A DNA stretch of 6,636 nt, from assembly GCA_012512995.1 (NCBI GenBank), contig JAAZDA010000371.1, positions 1 through 6,636 on the forward strand. The letters run 5' to 3'. Positions 1 through 6,214 of the stretch are shown here, in pieces. Below the pieces are notes generated by a model, which saw only the letters and a list, made by a program, of their open reading frames with translations, did no database searches and was not told the origin of the DNA. Each line of letters starts with the position of its first letter. Position 1 is the first letter of the stretch. Position numbers and translations under genes: made by a program. Source of the DNA: Clostridiales bacterium. Its GTDB lineage: Bacteria; Bacillota; Clostridia; Lachnospirales; Lachnospiraceae.

Positions 1-78
1 GATAAGCTGTGCCGAAATAATGTCCGCTGTCTTGCGGCTCAACTCTTCATAATTCTTTGTTTTATATATTGTAATCAT
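1..78 (-). CDS. nagB: Glucosamine-6-phosphate deaminase, N-terminal fragment (cut by window edge)
   Basis: Only the first 26 codons are in the window; the gene runs off the left edge. The peptide begins MITIYKTKNYEELSRK and continues with TADIISAQLI. This resembles the N-terminus of Firmicute NagB proteins, where a short beta strand is followed by a K-x-Y-x-x-(M/L)-S-x-K-A-A-x-I-I helix. NagB is a cytoplasmic enzyme converting glucosamine-6-phosphate to fructose-6-phosphate and ammonia, the step that feeds amino sugars into glycolysis. The active-site motifs lie outside the window and cannot be checked. The start is fixed by an unusually complete Shine-Dalgarno just upstream. The gene follows the response regulator after 138 bp and has its own candidate promoter, so it may be an independent unit or partly read through from the transporter operon. 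The alternative is another small sugar-phosphate isomerase or deaminase of the same fold. Confidence 0.72.
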   Translation of the reverse strand, partial: MITIYKTKNYEELSRKTADIISAQLI

Positions 79-80
79 GG

Positions 81-90
81 TCACCTCCTT
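81..90 (-). promoter_or_regulatory. Very strong ribosome binding site of nagB
   Basis: The minus strand reads AAGGAGGTGA, a 10-base match to the 3' end of 16S rRNA, with GGAGG ending five bases before the ATG at 78. It sets the nagB start and predicts efficient translation. A short UCAC/GUGA pairing could place AAGGAG in a small loop, but with only four base pairs this is weak. Confidence 0.85.
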
Positions 91-110
91 GTGATCTGAA
101 AACAGCGGAT

Positions 111-146
111 GTGCTATCCGTGCTTTACGTGCTTTACGTGCTTTTT
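111..146 (-). repeat. Four 9-bp tandem repeats in the nagB leader
   Basis: On the plus strand the units are GTGCTATCC, GTGCTTTAC, GTGCTTTAC and GTGCTTTTT. On the minus strand, which is the nagB sense, AGCAC therefore recurs four times at exact 9-base spacing, with its plus-strand counterpart starting at 111, 120, 129 and 138. The array lies between the candidate -10 box and the Shine-Dalgarno, so it should be in the initially transcribed region. The copy nearest nagB sits in the loop of a 5-bp stem (CGGAT, AGCAC loop, ATCCG; plus positions 106-120). It could be a repressor operator, an RNA-binding site or simple slippage expansion; the sequence alone cannot decide. Confidence 0.8.
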
Positions 147-148
147 CT

Positions 149-177
149 ATTATACGGTGAAAAGATCATGACAGCCA
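149..177 (-). promoter_or_regulatory. Candidate sigma-A promoter for nagB
   Basis: The minus strand has a perfect TATAAT at 149-154. The hexamer 17 bases upstream (172-177, TGGCTG) is a poor match to TTGACA, and there is no extended TGn. Transcription would start near 141-142, giving a leader of about 64 bases that contains the tandem repeats. A perfect -10 with a weak -35 is compatible with activator dependence. The -10 is seen directly; promoter function is inferred. Confidence 0.55.
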
Positions 178-216
178 GCCCTTTCAATAAACTGTCCATC
201 TTATGCCGCTTTTTGT

Positions 217-942
217 CTATTTTCTGATCGTATTGCGGTACTCATTTGCTGACTGGCCCGTCTGCTTTCTGAAGACCCTTGAGAAGTGTGCCATGTCTGT
301 AAAGCCTACTTTCTCCGCCACATCCACAATATGGAGCGACGGATCACTCATGAGTTCCATTGCTTTGTCAACGCGTATCCCGTTCATCAGATCTGAAAAA
401 CTCTTGCCCGTATGGCGATTGAGAAGTTTTGACAGGTGCCAGTGGCTTACATAAACATGATCTGCCACATCGCTGAGCTGGATCTTCTCTGTGTAATGCT
501 CTTTCATATACTCCAGCGCACTGTCAACAATGAAATTTCCTGCGGCGCTGTTGTCATCCCCTTCATTTCTCCCGAGGTTGGCTGTCATGACCGCAAGTGC
601 TTCATTCAGCTCATCCATTTTGGACGGTTTCAGCAAATATCTCGTGACTCCAAGTGTAAGTGCCTGCCTCGCGTAATTGAAATCCGGATAACCTGTAAGA
701 ATAGTGATTTCGAGATCAGGATGCTCTGACTTAAGTCCCGCTATCATGGTCAGTCCATCCATGTTCGGCATCTTTATGTCTGAGAAAAGTATGTCCGGTT
801 TCTCGCGCGCAACGACCTTAAGTCCCTCCTGCCCTGATGAAGCTGTGGCCACGACCCCGCAGTCGTAATCAGCCCATCTTACGGCATTGCTAAGGCCCTT
901 AACTATCATCGGCTCATCATCTACAATCACTACTTTATACAT
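217..942 (-). CDS. YesN-type response regulator, receiver plus AraC-family DNA-binding domain
   Basis: This 241-aa cytoplasmic transcription regulator has an N-terminal receiver domain (about 1-118), a short linker (about 119-137) and a C-terminal AraC/XylS DNA-binding domain (about 138-238). The receiver has the acidic pair D8/D9, phospho-acceptor D55 in FSDIKMPNMDG, T83 and K105 in LLKPSK, so it looks functional. The two helix-turn-helix units are around LSDVADHVYVSHWHLSKLL and IVDVAEKVGFTDMAHFSRVF. It is the compact form, without the long middle region of many YesN relatives. It starts ten bases after the second permease, with GGAG five bases before the ATG, so it is the last gene of the transporter operon. 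Its natural partner is the histidine kinase at 4368-6146, separated from it by the three transporter genes. It probably activates the binding-protein promoter, and may activate its own operon (inference). Confidence 0.93.
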   Translation of the reverse strand: MYKVVIVDDEPMIVKGLSNAVRWADYDCGVVATASSGQEGLKVVAREKPDILFSDIKMPNMDGLTMIAGLKSEHPDLEITILTGYPDFNYARQALTLGVTRYLLKPSKMDELNEALAVMTANLGRNEGDDNSAAGNFIVDSALEYMKEHYTEKIQLSDVADHVYVSHWHLSKLLNRHTGKSFSDLMNGIRVDKAMELMSDPSLHIVDVAEKVGFTDMAHFSRVFRKQTGQSANEYRNTIRK

Positions 943-952
943 GTCGTCTCCG

Positions 953-1843
953 TCATCCCTTGATCGCGCCTGCTGTCATGCCCTTGATGATATATTTCTG
1001 CAGGAATATATACACTATTATAACCGGAATGATGACCAAAGTAACTGCTGCCGCCATAAGTCCGTAATTTGTTCCTTCCTGACTTGTGAGTTCATTGAGG
1101 AGTCTTGTAATAGCACGCATCTCAGGTCTCCTTAAGAAGAACATCTGCGTGAACAGGTCATTGTAACTCCACAGGAATGAGAATATCGCTACTGTGACAA
1201 GGCTGGGTTTTGCAAGCGGTACAATAATCTTGAAGAATATCTGAGGTATGGAGCAGCCTTCGAGATGTGCCGCCTCTTCGAGATCCAGAGGAAGCGACTG
1301 TATATAGCTTCTAAGTACTATTATGGCAAAACATATGTTGCCGGCGATCTGCGGGAGTATAACTGACAGCATCGTGAGCAGCCAGTTATCTGTATTGGTT
1401 ATATGCCAGGAAGCCTCCATCGTATAGACAGGGATTATCGTGGCAAATACAGGGAACATCATCGCTGCGATTATCAGATTACCAATAAGCGCCTTGCCCT
1501 TGAAACTGAAACGCACAAGAGCAAATGCTGCGAGTCCTGCCACCAGCATTACACCTATAGTTACACAACCAGATATGAAAATACTGTTTCCATATGCCTG
1601 AAAAATATTCAGGTTGCCAAATGCCTTTTTATAATTCGCCAGTGTAAACAGTTCGCCTATCGGCAGTGCGAATGAATTTGAAAGGATCTTGTCCTTGGCC
1701 TTGAATGAGTTTTCCACCACCCAGAATATAGGATATATCGTCGTCAGCGCCCATATGCTGAGGATAATATAAACAATGCCTGTTCCTGCATTGTAATGAT
1801 GGCTCTTCACGGGAGCGATGTCATTTGTTCTGTTATCCTTCAT
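953..1843 (-). CDS. Sugar ABC transporter permease, CUT1 family (MalG/LacG-like)
   Basis: This 296-aa inner-membrane protein has six predicted transmembrane segments near residues 21-43, 84-110, 118-140, 152-176, 212-233 and 260-282. The cytoplasmic EAA loop is around 188-210 (EEAAHLEGCSIPQIFFKII). It contacts the ATPase, and its usual I-D-G-A is replaced here by L-E-G-C with the central glycine kept. The C-terminus QKYIIKGMTAGAIKG is the hallmark ending of MalG-type carbohydrate permeases. Length is normal for the family. Together with the permease at 1845-2732 it would form the heterodimeric channel importing a mono- or oligosaccharide delivered by the lipoprotein at 2803-4227. The start is one base after the preceding stop (TGA-A-ATG), with GGGAGG at 1853-1858 inside the end of the upstream gene, so the two permeases are probably translationally coupled. 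Substrate cannot be read from the permease. Confidence 0.95.
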   Translation of the reverse strand: MKDNRTNDIAPVKSHHYNAGTGIVYIILSIWALTTIYPIFWVVENSFKAKDKILSNSFALPIGELFTLANYKKAFGNLNIFQAYGNSIFISGCVTIGVMLVAGLAAFALVRFSFKGKALIGNLIIAAMMFPVFATIIPVYTMEASWHITNTDNWLLTMLSVILPQIAGNICFAIIVLRSYIQSLPLDLEEAAHLEGCSIPQIFFKIIVPLAKPSLVTVAIFSFLWSYNDLFTQMFFLRRPEMRAITRLLNELTSQEGTNYGLMAAAVTLVIIPVIIVYIFLQKYIIKGMTAGAIKG

Positions 1844-1844
1844 T

Positions 1845-2732
1845 TCAGATATCCTCCCTTTCTTTGAACACCCTCTTGGTGATCTGAGCCAGAATTACAC
1901 CCAGAACAACTATAAGAACTGCGAGCGTTGAACCATAATCGACATTCTTGGCTTCCATTGTCTGATAGTACATATACGTGCCTGTCAGGAATGTTTCATC
2001 GAGCGGCATTCCCTTGGGGAACATCGTCCATGGAAGATCGAATACCTTCAGTGCTCCTGTGACACCAAGCGTAATACATGTGACCATTACGTTATGGATC
2101 ATCGGAACTGAAATATACCGTATCCTCTGAAGTGCGGTCGCACCATCTATCTTGGCGGACTCATATAGTTCATCTGGAACGTTGTTGAGACCTGTCTCGA
2201 TTATTACGAAGTAGAAACCCACGTACTGCCACACTACAGGAATCATCAAAGTCGCCAATGCGTGCGATTCATCCTTCCAGTCTGTCAGAAAAGTTTTGCC
2301 GAATATCTCAAGCAGCTGATTGAGCATTCCCTTGTCATACAGGAAAACAAGATTAAACAGAAGGCCAAGTGCTGTGGCGGAAATAACTATCGGAAAGAAA
2401 TAGACTGTGCGGAAGAACTGAACTCCTTTGTGTATGTTGTCTACCATGAGAGCAAGAAGCAGGGCGATCCCCACCTGTCCCACGAGAGTTGCAATGATCA
2501 TGATCCCCGTATTCTTGAGTGAAGTCCAGACAACCTCATCATGGATCAGCTCGACGTAATTGCTGTACCAGGGATCATTCCAGTTGTTGCTGCCGGCCCC
2601 AAGTGTTCTTATTGACTGAAAACTATCGACTATATTTACGAAGAAAGGATAGTAAAGGTATACGGTCATGAATAGTAATGCCGGTATAAGGAAAATAACT
2701 GCGTACTTCCTTTTGCGATATATGTTTGACAT
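1845..2732 (-). CDS. Sugar ABC transporter permease, CUT1 family (MalF/UgpA/MsmF-like)
   Basis: This 295-aa inner-membrane permease has six predicted transmembrane segments near 11-32, 74-97, 106-131, 160-181, 211-231 and 266-286. The EAA loop at about 187-210 reads DELYESAKIDGATALQRIRY, close to the consensus with the central glycine at 197. The short N-terminus and the YPFF sequence after the first helix fit the MsmF/UgpA type rather than the longer MalF of enteric bacteria. It pairs with the downstream permease. The gene starts 70 bases after the binding-protein stop, with GGGGAG at 2738-2743 five bases before the ATG. That ribosome binding site begins only two bases after the U-tract of the intergenic terminator, so only transcripts that escape termination express this gene and those after it. 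Confidence 0.95.
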   Translation of the reverse strand: MSNIYRKRKYAVIFLIPALLFMTVYLYYPFFVNIVDSFQSIRTLGAGSNNWNDPWYSNYVELIHDEVVWTSLKNTGIMIIATLVGQVGIALLLALMVDNIHKGVQFFRTVYFFPIVISATALGLLFNLVFLYDKGMLNQLLEIFGKTFLTDWKDESHALATLMIPVVWQYVGFYFVIIETGLNNVPDELYESAKIDGATALQRIRYISVPMIHNVMVTCITLGVTGALKVFDLPWTMFPKGMPLDETFLTGTYMYYQTMEAKNVDYGSTLAVLIVVLGVILAQITKRVFKEREDI

Positions 2733-2745
2733 ATTGACTCCCCTT

Positions 2746-2781
2746 AAAAAATTCCGGCGGTCCCTTTCGGATACCGCCGGA
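2746..2781 (-). terminator. Intrinsic terminator between binding protein and permeases
   Basis: The minus strand has a perfect 9-bp stem, TCCGGCGGT (2773-2781) with ACCGCCGGA (2753-2761). Inside it, TCC-GAAA-GGG can form a further short helix capped by a GNRA-type tetraloop. Six Ts follow at 2746-2751. An A-rich stretch before the stem can extend pairing with the T-tract. This is a classical Rho-independent terminator, 22 bases after the binding-protein stop and inside what is otherwise one operon. Partial read-through would give more binding protein than permease; the stem would also protect the upstream mRNA 3' end. Confidence 0.9.
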
Positions 2782-2802
2782 GTTCTTTATCAACGTGTGC
2801 GC

Positions 2803-4227
2803 TTACTGTGCTGCATTGTAAGTATCTATGCCTTCCTGTACTGCTTCCGCAATATCAGTCTTGCCTGTAACGATCTTAGGCATTCCGTCGAAAGTTGAAA
2901 CTCTGCAATCTCCGTTGAACAGATCCTGTACGGCGCCCGTGAGGGAAGTAACTCCGCTCATCATGCTCATGGCCTTTACCTGCAGTGAATTGAACTGAGA
3001 TTCATCTACCTTCGGAGAATCCTTGAGTGCTGTTGCCGTATGCTGTGCGAACTTTGCGACCATTTCATCTGATGTCATATACTCTACAAAGCTTACTGCA
3101 GCTGCCTGTTTTGCAGGATCGTCCCATGCCTTCTTTGTGATGTAGTAGCCCATTGACAGACCGCCTACAAGATCAGTGGTCTTGCGGTTTCCCTTTCCGG
3201 GGAAATATGTCACATCAAAGTTGTCGAGTTTTGCCGTATCAAGTGTTGAAGCATCCTCCGGATCTGACTGGCAGTTTGAAACAATTCCGCCGACCTTCCA
3301 TGAGCCGTCGAGAAGGAATGCTGCCTTGCCATCCGTGAATGATGCAAATGTCTCATCATCTGTAGCTGAAAGAGTGTTCTCCGGGAAATATCCTTTCTCA
3401 TAGAGATCCTTTATATCAGCAAGACCATTGCACCACTGTGTGCCTGTCTCGTCATCAGCTGATGCCGGGATATTCAGGTGATTCTCAGGAGTCTGCTGAT
3501 TGAAGATGCAATACTCCCACCAATAATGAGGAATGTTACCAAGTGCTGCTGCGATAGGTGTGTAGCCTGCATCCTTGATCTTCTGGCAATCATCCAGGAA
3601 CTCGTCCCATGTCGTGTCAGCTGTCGGCATTTCTACTCCTGCTGCATCGAGGACTTCTGTGTTTACGAACATTGCTTCCCAATATCCGTTTACAGGTACT
3701 GCATATTTGACGTTATCTGCAGGTGATGCCGAGATAAGATCGTCATTCATGTTATCTGCATATTCAGGATATGTTTTTCTGATATCATCAATCGAAACAA
3801 CTTTTCCTGCGCTCACAAAATCGTTTGCATCAGCTCCGTTGAAGAAGAACAGAACATCTGACTCGGAACCTGTTTCAAAGTCCGTGACGATCCTGGTCTT
3901 CAGTGTTTCATCTGAAGTGGCAGACATGTCGCTGACTGTATTTCCTGTCTCATTTTCCCATGCAGCAACGGCATCTTTGTAGTTCTGGGCGTTTCCGTCC
4001 TCACCTGCGAATGTTGTTGTCACTGTGATCTCTACAGGTTCTGCTGCCTCAGCTGCCTCTGTTGTAGCTGCTGTTGTTGTCTCCTGTGTTGCTGTCTCTG
4101 CTGCCGCTGCTGTAGAATCAGCTGCCGCCGCTGTTGCCGCACTGCCTGTAGCCTCCGTGCTTCCGCACCCTACAAGTGAACAAGCGGTAGCTGTTGCAAG
4201 AACCAATGCTGCTAATCTCTTTTTCAT
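2803..4227 (-). CDS. Sugar-binding lipoprotein of a CUT1 ABC transporter (SBP_bac family)
   Basis: This 474-aa extracellular solute-binding protein is anchored by lipid. The signal peptide MKKRLAALVLATATACS is followed by the lipobox LVGC with lipidated C21. Residues 22-66 form an Ala/Thr/Glu-rich low-complexity tether, typical of Clostridia. The mature fold starts near VEITVTTTF (about 65). Recognisable family features include a YAVPVNGYWEAMFVNTEVL stretch (175-193), aromatic residues HYWWEY (234-239) that could stack on sugar, and FTDGKAAFLLDGSW (297-310), a typical CUT1 motif. It delivers the sugar to the two permeases downstream and may also present ligand to the kinase (inference). The start has GGAGAGG at 4232-4238, four bases before the ATG. 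The 140-bp gap before it holds a candidate promoter. The specific sugar cannot be deduced; the nearby nagB and phosphohexomutase hint at an amino-sugar-containing glycan. Confidence 0.94.
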   Translation of the reverse strand: MKKRLAALVLATATACSLVGCGSTEATGSAATAAAADSTAAAAETATQETTTAATTEAAEAAEPVEITVTTTFAGEDGNAQNYKDAVAAWENETGNTVSDMSATSDETLKTRIVTDFETGSESDVLFFFNGADANDFVSAGKVVSIDDIRKTYPEYADNMNDDLISASPADNVKYAVPVNGYWEAMFVNTEVLDAAGVEMPTADTTWDEFLDDCQKIKDAGYTPIAAALGNIPHYWWEYCIFNQQTPENHLNIPASADDETGTQWCNGLADIKDLYEKGYFPENTLSATDDETFASFTDGKAAFLLDGSWKVGGIVSNCQSDPEDASTLDTAKLDNFDVTYFPGKGNRKTTDLVGGLSMGYYITKKAWDDPAKQAAAVSFVEYMTSDEMVAKFAQHTATALKDSPKVDESQFNSLQVKAMSMMSGVTSLTGAVQDLFNGDCRVSTFDGMPKIVTGKTDIAEAVQEGIDTYNAAQ

Positions 4228-4277
4228 AAAGCCTCTCCGTTTCTGCGCCTTGCGCGCTCTTTCTTTGTTGTAAGTAC

Positions 4278-4306
4278 ATTTTATCCAAGCTGCGGAATGG
4301 CTTACA
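4278..4306 (-). promoter_or_regulatory. Candidate promoter of the binding protein-permease-regulator operon
   Basis: The minus strand has TAAAAT at 4278-4283 (5 of 6 to TATAAT) and, 17 bases upstream, TGTAAG at 4301-4306 (only 2 of 6 to TTGACA). Transcription would start near 4271, giving a leader of about 44 bases. A weak -35 with a fair -10 is what an activator-dependent promoter looks like, and the phased CAAT repeats lie directly upstream. Between the presumed start and the ATG is a small GCGC-GCAAG-GCGC hairpin. Promoter function is inferred from position and the -10 only. Confidence 0.4.
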
Positions 4307-4308
4307 GT

Positions 4309-4338
4309 GTTGCGATTGGTAATTATTGTCTGAAATTG
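4309..4338 (-). promoter_or_regulatory. Three 10-bp-phased CAAT repeats, candidate activator site
   Basis: On the minus strand CAATTTCAGA, CAATAATTAC and CAATCGCAAC follow one another directly, so CAAT recurs at exact 10-base spacing (plus-strand ATTG at 4335, 4325 and 4315). The block sits just upstream of the weak -35 element, about -38 to -67 from the presumed start, where AraC-type activators usually bind beside RNA polymerase. The repeat is seen directly; binding by the response regulator at 217-942 is inference. Confidence 0.45.
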
Positions 4339-4367
4339 TTCATCAGCATCACTTGTTTTGGCAATTT

Positions 4368-6146
4368 TTAACAGCTCTCTTCTATGCTGCGTTTTATTCT
4401 TATGGTACTTACTGTATTACCGGCCCTGCTGCTCTCTATCGTGAGGCCGCTTCCCTCTCCGTACATTATATGAAGTCTTTTATTGACGTTATGGATTCCT
4501 ATACTGAGAGACCCCTGGATCTCGTTCTGTTCATCATCATCAGAAAGAAGTATCCTTATGCGCTTTTCATCTTCCTCAGACAGAGTTCCGTGATTTGTGA
4601 TCCTGATCTCGAGGCATGATGTGTTTTCATGTGACTCTTCCCCGTCCTTCTGCGTAACACAAAGGCTCACTGTCCGCCTGCCGTCTTCATCAATGGCATG
4701 CTCGACAGCGTTCTCTACGATCGGCTGAATTATAAGGCGCGGCACAGGGCATTTCATTGTGTCCTGCTGAACATCTTCAGACCACATGAATTTCTCTCCA
4801 TACCTGCATTTACATATGTATATATATGCATCTACATATGATAGTTCTCTGGAGAGCGGTATCTCCTGTTTCTTCTCCCTGTTAAGAGTTGCCTCCATCA
4901 TGGTCGAAAGTGCCTCGATCATACGGCTCGCCTTATCATCGCCGTCCATCCTCACCTGCCAGTTGATTATCTCCAGCGTGTTATTGAGGAAATGCGGATT
5001 GATCTGTGACTGGAGCGCATGGATGTTGGCATCGCGCAGCGCTATCTCCTCAACAAATATCTTGTTGAACTGCTCGTTGAGCTGATGCGACATCTGATTG
5101 AAATTCTTTGTCAGGTCACTGATCTCTCCGCCGCTTTTATTCTCAGGCACTACTATTTTGTAATTTCCTCCGGCGATCTGTTCTGCCGCCGCACTGAGTT
5201 CTGCAATCGGTCTGCTGATCTTGCTGTTGAAGAAATAGATAATGACTATAAGAAATGGAACCATAAATACGATATTCAACACGAAAATATAGACTGTGGC
5301 CCTCTGCTCGAAGCGGGTCGCTTTCCCATTATAAGTAACTGTATAAACAAGCCTGTTGCCTTCGACAGTTCCAGGCATTACTACCATATCTCTGCCATCT
5401 TTTGAAGTGAGATAAACATTTCCGTCACCATAATCAAAGGCATTATCTTCTGTCACGCCATCTGCCGCAGTCAGTTCACCGCCATTGCAGAAGACCTGAT
5501 ATGACTCAAATTCCCATACACTTGAAAGGCTTTCGAATATGTAATCTGAATTTAGCTGTATCATGATCACAGCATATGGCTTTATCTTGCGGTTCATGAT
5601 ATTTCTGACAAGGTATACATTTCCATTTACATTGACAAATCCCGTTCCCGTGTCGAGATCAGCCGCCTCATCAAGGAGCTCCGGCATCACTTCAGTTTTG
5701 AAGTTTGTCGGCAGGGGCTCCATTCCTGTTGAATACACTGTATCGGGCTCTTCTGTAAAACATAGAGCTGTCAGTTTGAAGCTGTTGTTGAACTTATACT
5801 GTTCTTCGAGAAATACTGTGACATCTGAATACAGCTTTGACTTGTCGCCATCGATCAGATATTGATTCCATGCCTCGCGTATAGCGGTGTGATAGGACGA
5901 GTCCTTGGAAGCGCGGATACAGTCTTCGAATCTCAGGTTACAGATCTCGGAAGCTTTCTCCATAGATGTCTGAATGGTCCTGTCGGTCTGTCTTCCGATC
6001 CTCGACACGACCTGGAACAGCAAAACAAATGTCGTAACTATCAGCGGGATGAACCATCCCAGCATGAGGTACAAGAGGATCCTTGTCTGAAGCCTGCTGC
6101 TGCCTTTATGGACCACTTTTGCGGTACCTTTATTTTTAAACGACAT
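4368..6146 (-). CDS. Sensor histidine kinase, YesM-type (HAMP, His_kinase, HATPase_c)
   Basis: This 592-aa membrane kinase begins with a short basic cytoplasmic N-terminus. Then come TM1 (about 22-46), an extracellular sensor region of about 235 residues (47-283, probably Cache-like by position and size), TM2 (about 284-306) and a HAMP linker (about 307-362, SKISRPIAELSAAAEQIAGG). The His_kinase domain has phospho-acceptor H385 in QSQINPHFLNNTLEIINW. The ATPase domain has the N-box IIQPIVENAVEH (N479) and the G2 region SIGIHNVNKRLHIMYGEGSG. The G1 box, usually D-x-G, reads ITNHG, so the typical Asp is absent at the obvious alignment position. Substitutions here occur in YesM relatives, so activity is not excluded. 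The start has GGGAGG eight bases before the ATG, but both are buried in a strong hairpin. Its partner is very probably the YesN-type regulator at 217-942. It lies 68 bases downstream of the phosphohexomutase and may be cotranscribed with it. Confidence 0.94.
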   Translation of the reverse strand: MSFKNKGTAKVVHKGSSRLQTRILLYLMLGWFIPLIVTTFVLLFQVVSRIGRQTDRTIQTSMEKASEICNLRFEDCIRASKDSSYHTAIREAWNQYLIDGDKSKLYSDVTVFLEEQYKFNNSFKLTALCFTEEPDTVYSTGMEPLPTNFKTEVMPELLDEAADLDTGTGFVNVNGNVYLVRNIMNRKIKPYAVIMIQLNSDYIFESLSSVWEFESYQVFCNGGELTAADGVTEDNAFDYGDGNVYLTSKDGRDMVVMPGTVEGNRLVYTVTYNGKATRFEQRATVYIFVLNIVFMVPFLIVIIYFFNSKISRPIAELSAAAEQIAGGNYKIVVPENKSGGEISDLTKNFNQMSHQLNEQFNKIFVEEIALRDANIHALQSQINPHFLNNTLEIINWQVRMDGDDKASRMIEALSTMMEATLNREKKQEIPLSRELSYVDAYIYICKCRYGEKFMWSEDVQQDTMKCPVPRLIIQPIVENAVEHAIDEDGRRTVSLCVTQKDGEESHENTSCLEIRITNHGTLSEEDEKRIRILLSDDDEQNEIQGSLSIGIHNVNKRLHIMYGEGSGLTIESSRAGNTVSTIRIKRSIEESC

Positions 6147-6209
6147 AATGCCCGCCTCCCATTGAACTCAGTATTTCTGTTCATATACATTGCCGGGCGG
6201 CGGGCATTA
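6146..6209 (-). repeat. Long inverted repeat sequestering the kinase ribosome binding site and start codon
   Basis: Minus-strand TAATGCCCGCCGCCC (6195-6209) pairs with GGGAGGCGGGCATTA (6146-6160): 14 of 15 positions match, the outer 11 perfectly, with one G/A mismatch. The 3' arm contains the kinase Shine-Dalgarno (GGGAGG) and the A of its ATG. The 5' arm starts five bases after the phosphohexomutase stop. The 34-base loop can add a small TGAAC/GTTCA helix. No T-tract follows, so it is not an intrinsic terminator. The likely role is control of kinase translation, for example coupling to translation of the upstream gene. Confidence 0.85.
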
Positions 6210-6214
6210 CGGTT

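Noticed and set aside
160..217. A terminator for the regulator gene between its stop and the nagB promoter.
   Set aside because: Only a 5-bp GACAG/CTGTC pairing with a long loop is visible, and no U-tract adjoins it. Read-through into nagB remains possible.
4025..4160. Ala/Val/Ser-rich plus-strand open frame opposite the binding-protein N-terminus.
   Set aside because: It is the antisense shadow of the Ala/Thr/Glu-rich lipoprotein tether; low-complexity GCT/GCC codons read openly on both strands. The other plus-strand open frames in the window are likewise antisense to well-supported genes and lack ribosome binding sites.
4294..4307. A cre-like catabolite repression site (TGTAAGCCATTCCG on the minus strand) overlapping the -35 region.
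   Set aside because: It fails at the central G and in the right half-site of the TGWAANCGNTNWCA consensus; too degenerate to call.
4805..4842. AT-rich near-palindrome (CATATG, TATATATA, CATATG) as a possible regulatory site.
   Set aside because: It lies inside the kinase coding sequence and encodes the conserved DAYIYICKCRYG helix region; Tyr and Ile codons account for the pattern.
6000..6197. A short alternative reading frame beginning at ATGs in the hairpin loop (near 6184-6192) and overlapping the kinase start, as a possible leader peptide.
   Set aside because: It has no Shine-Dalgarno, runs out of frame into the kinase gene and resembles no known peptide; the loop ATGs are easily explained by chance.
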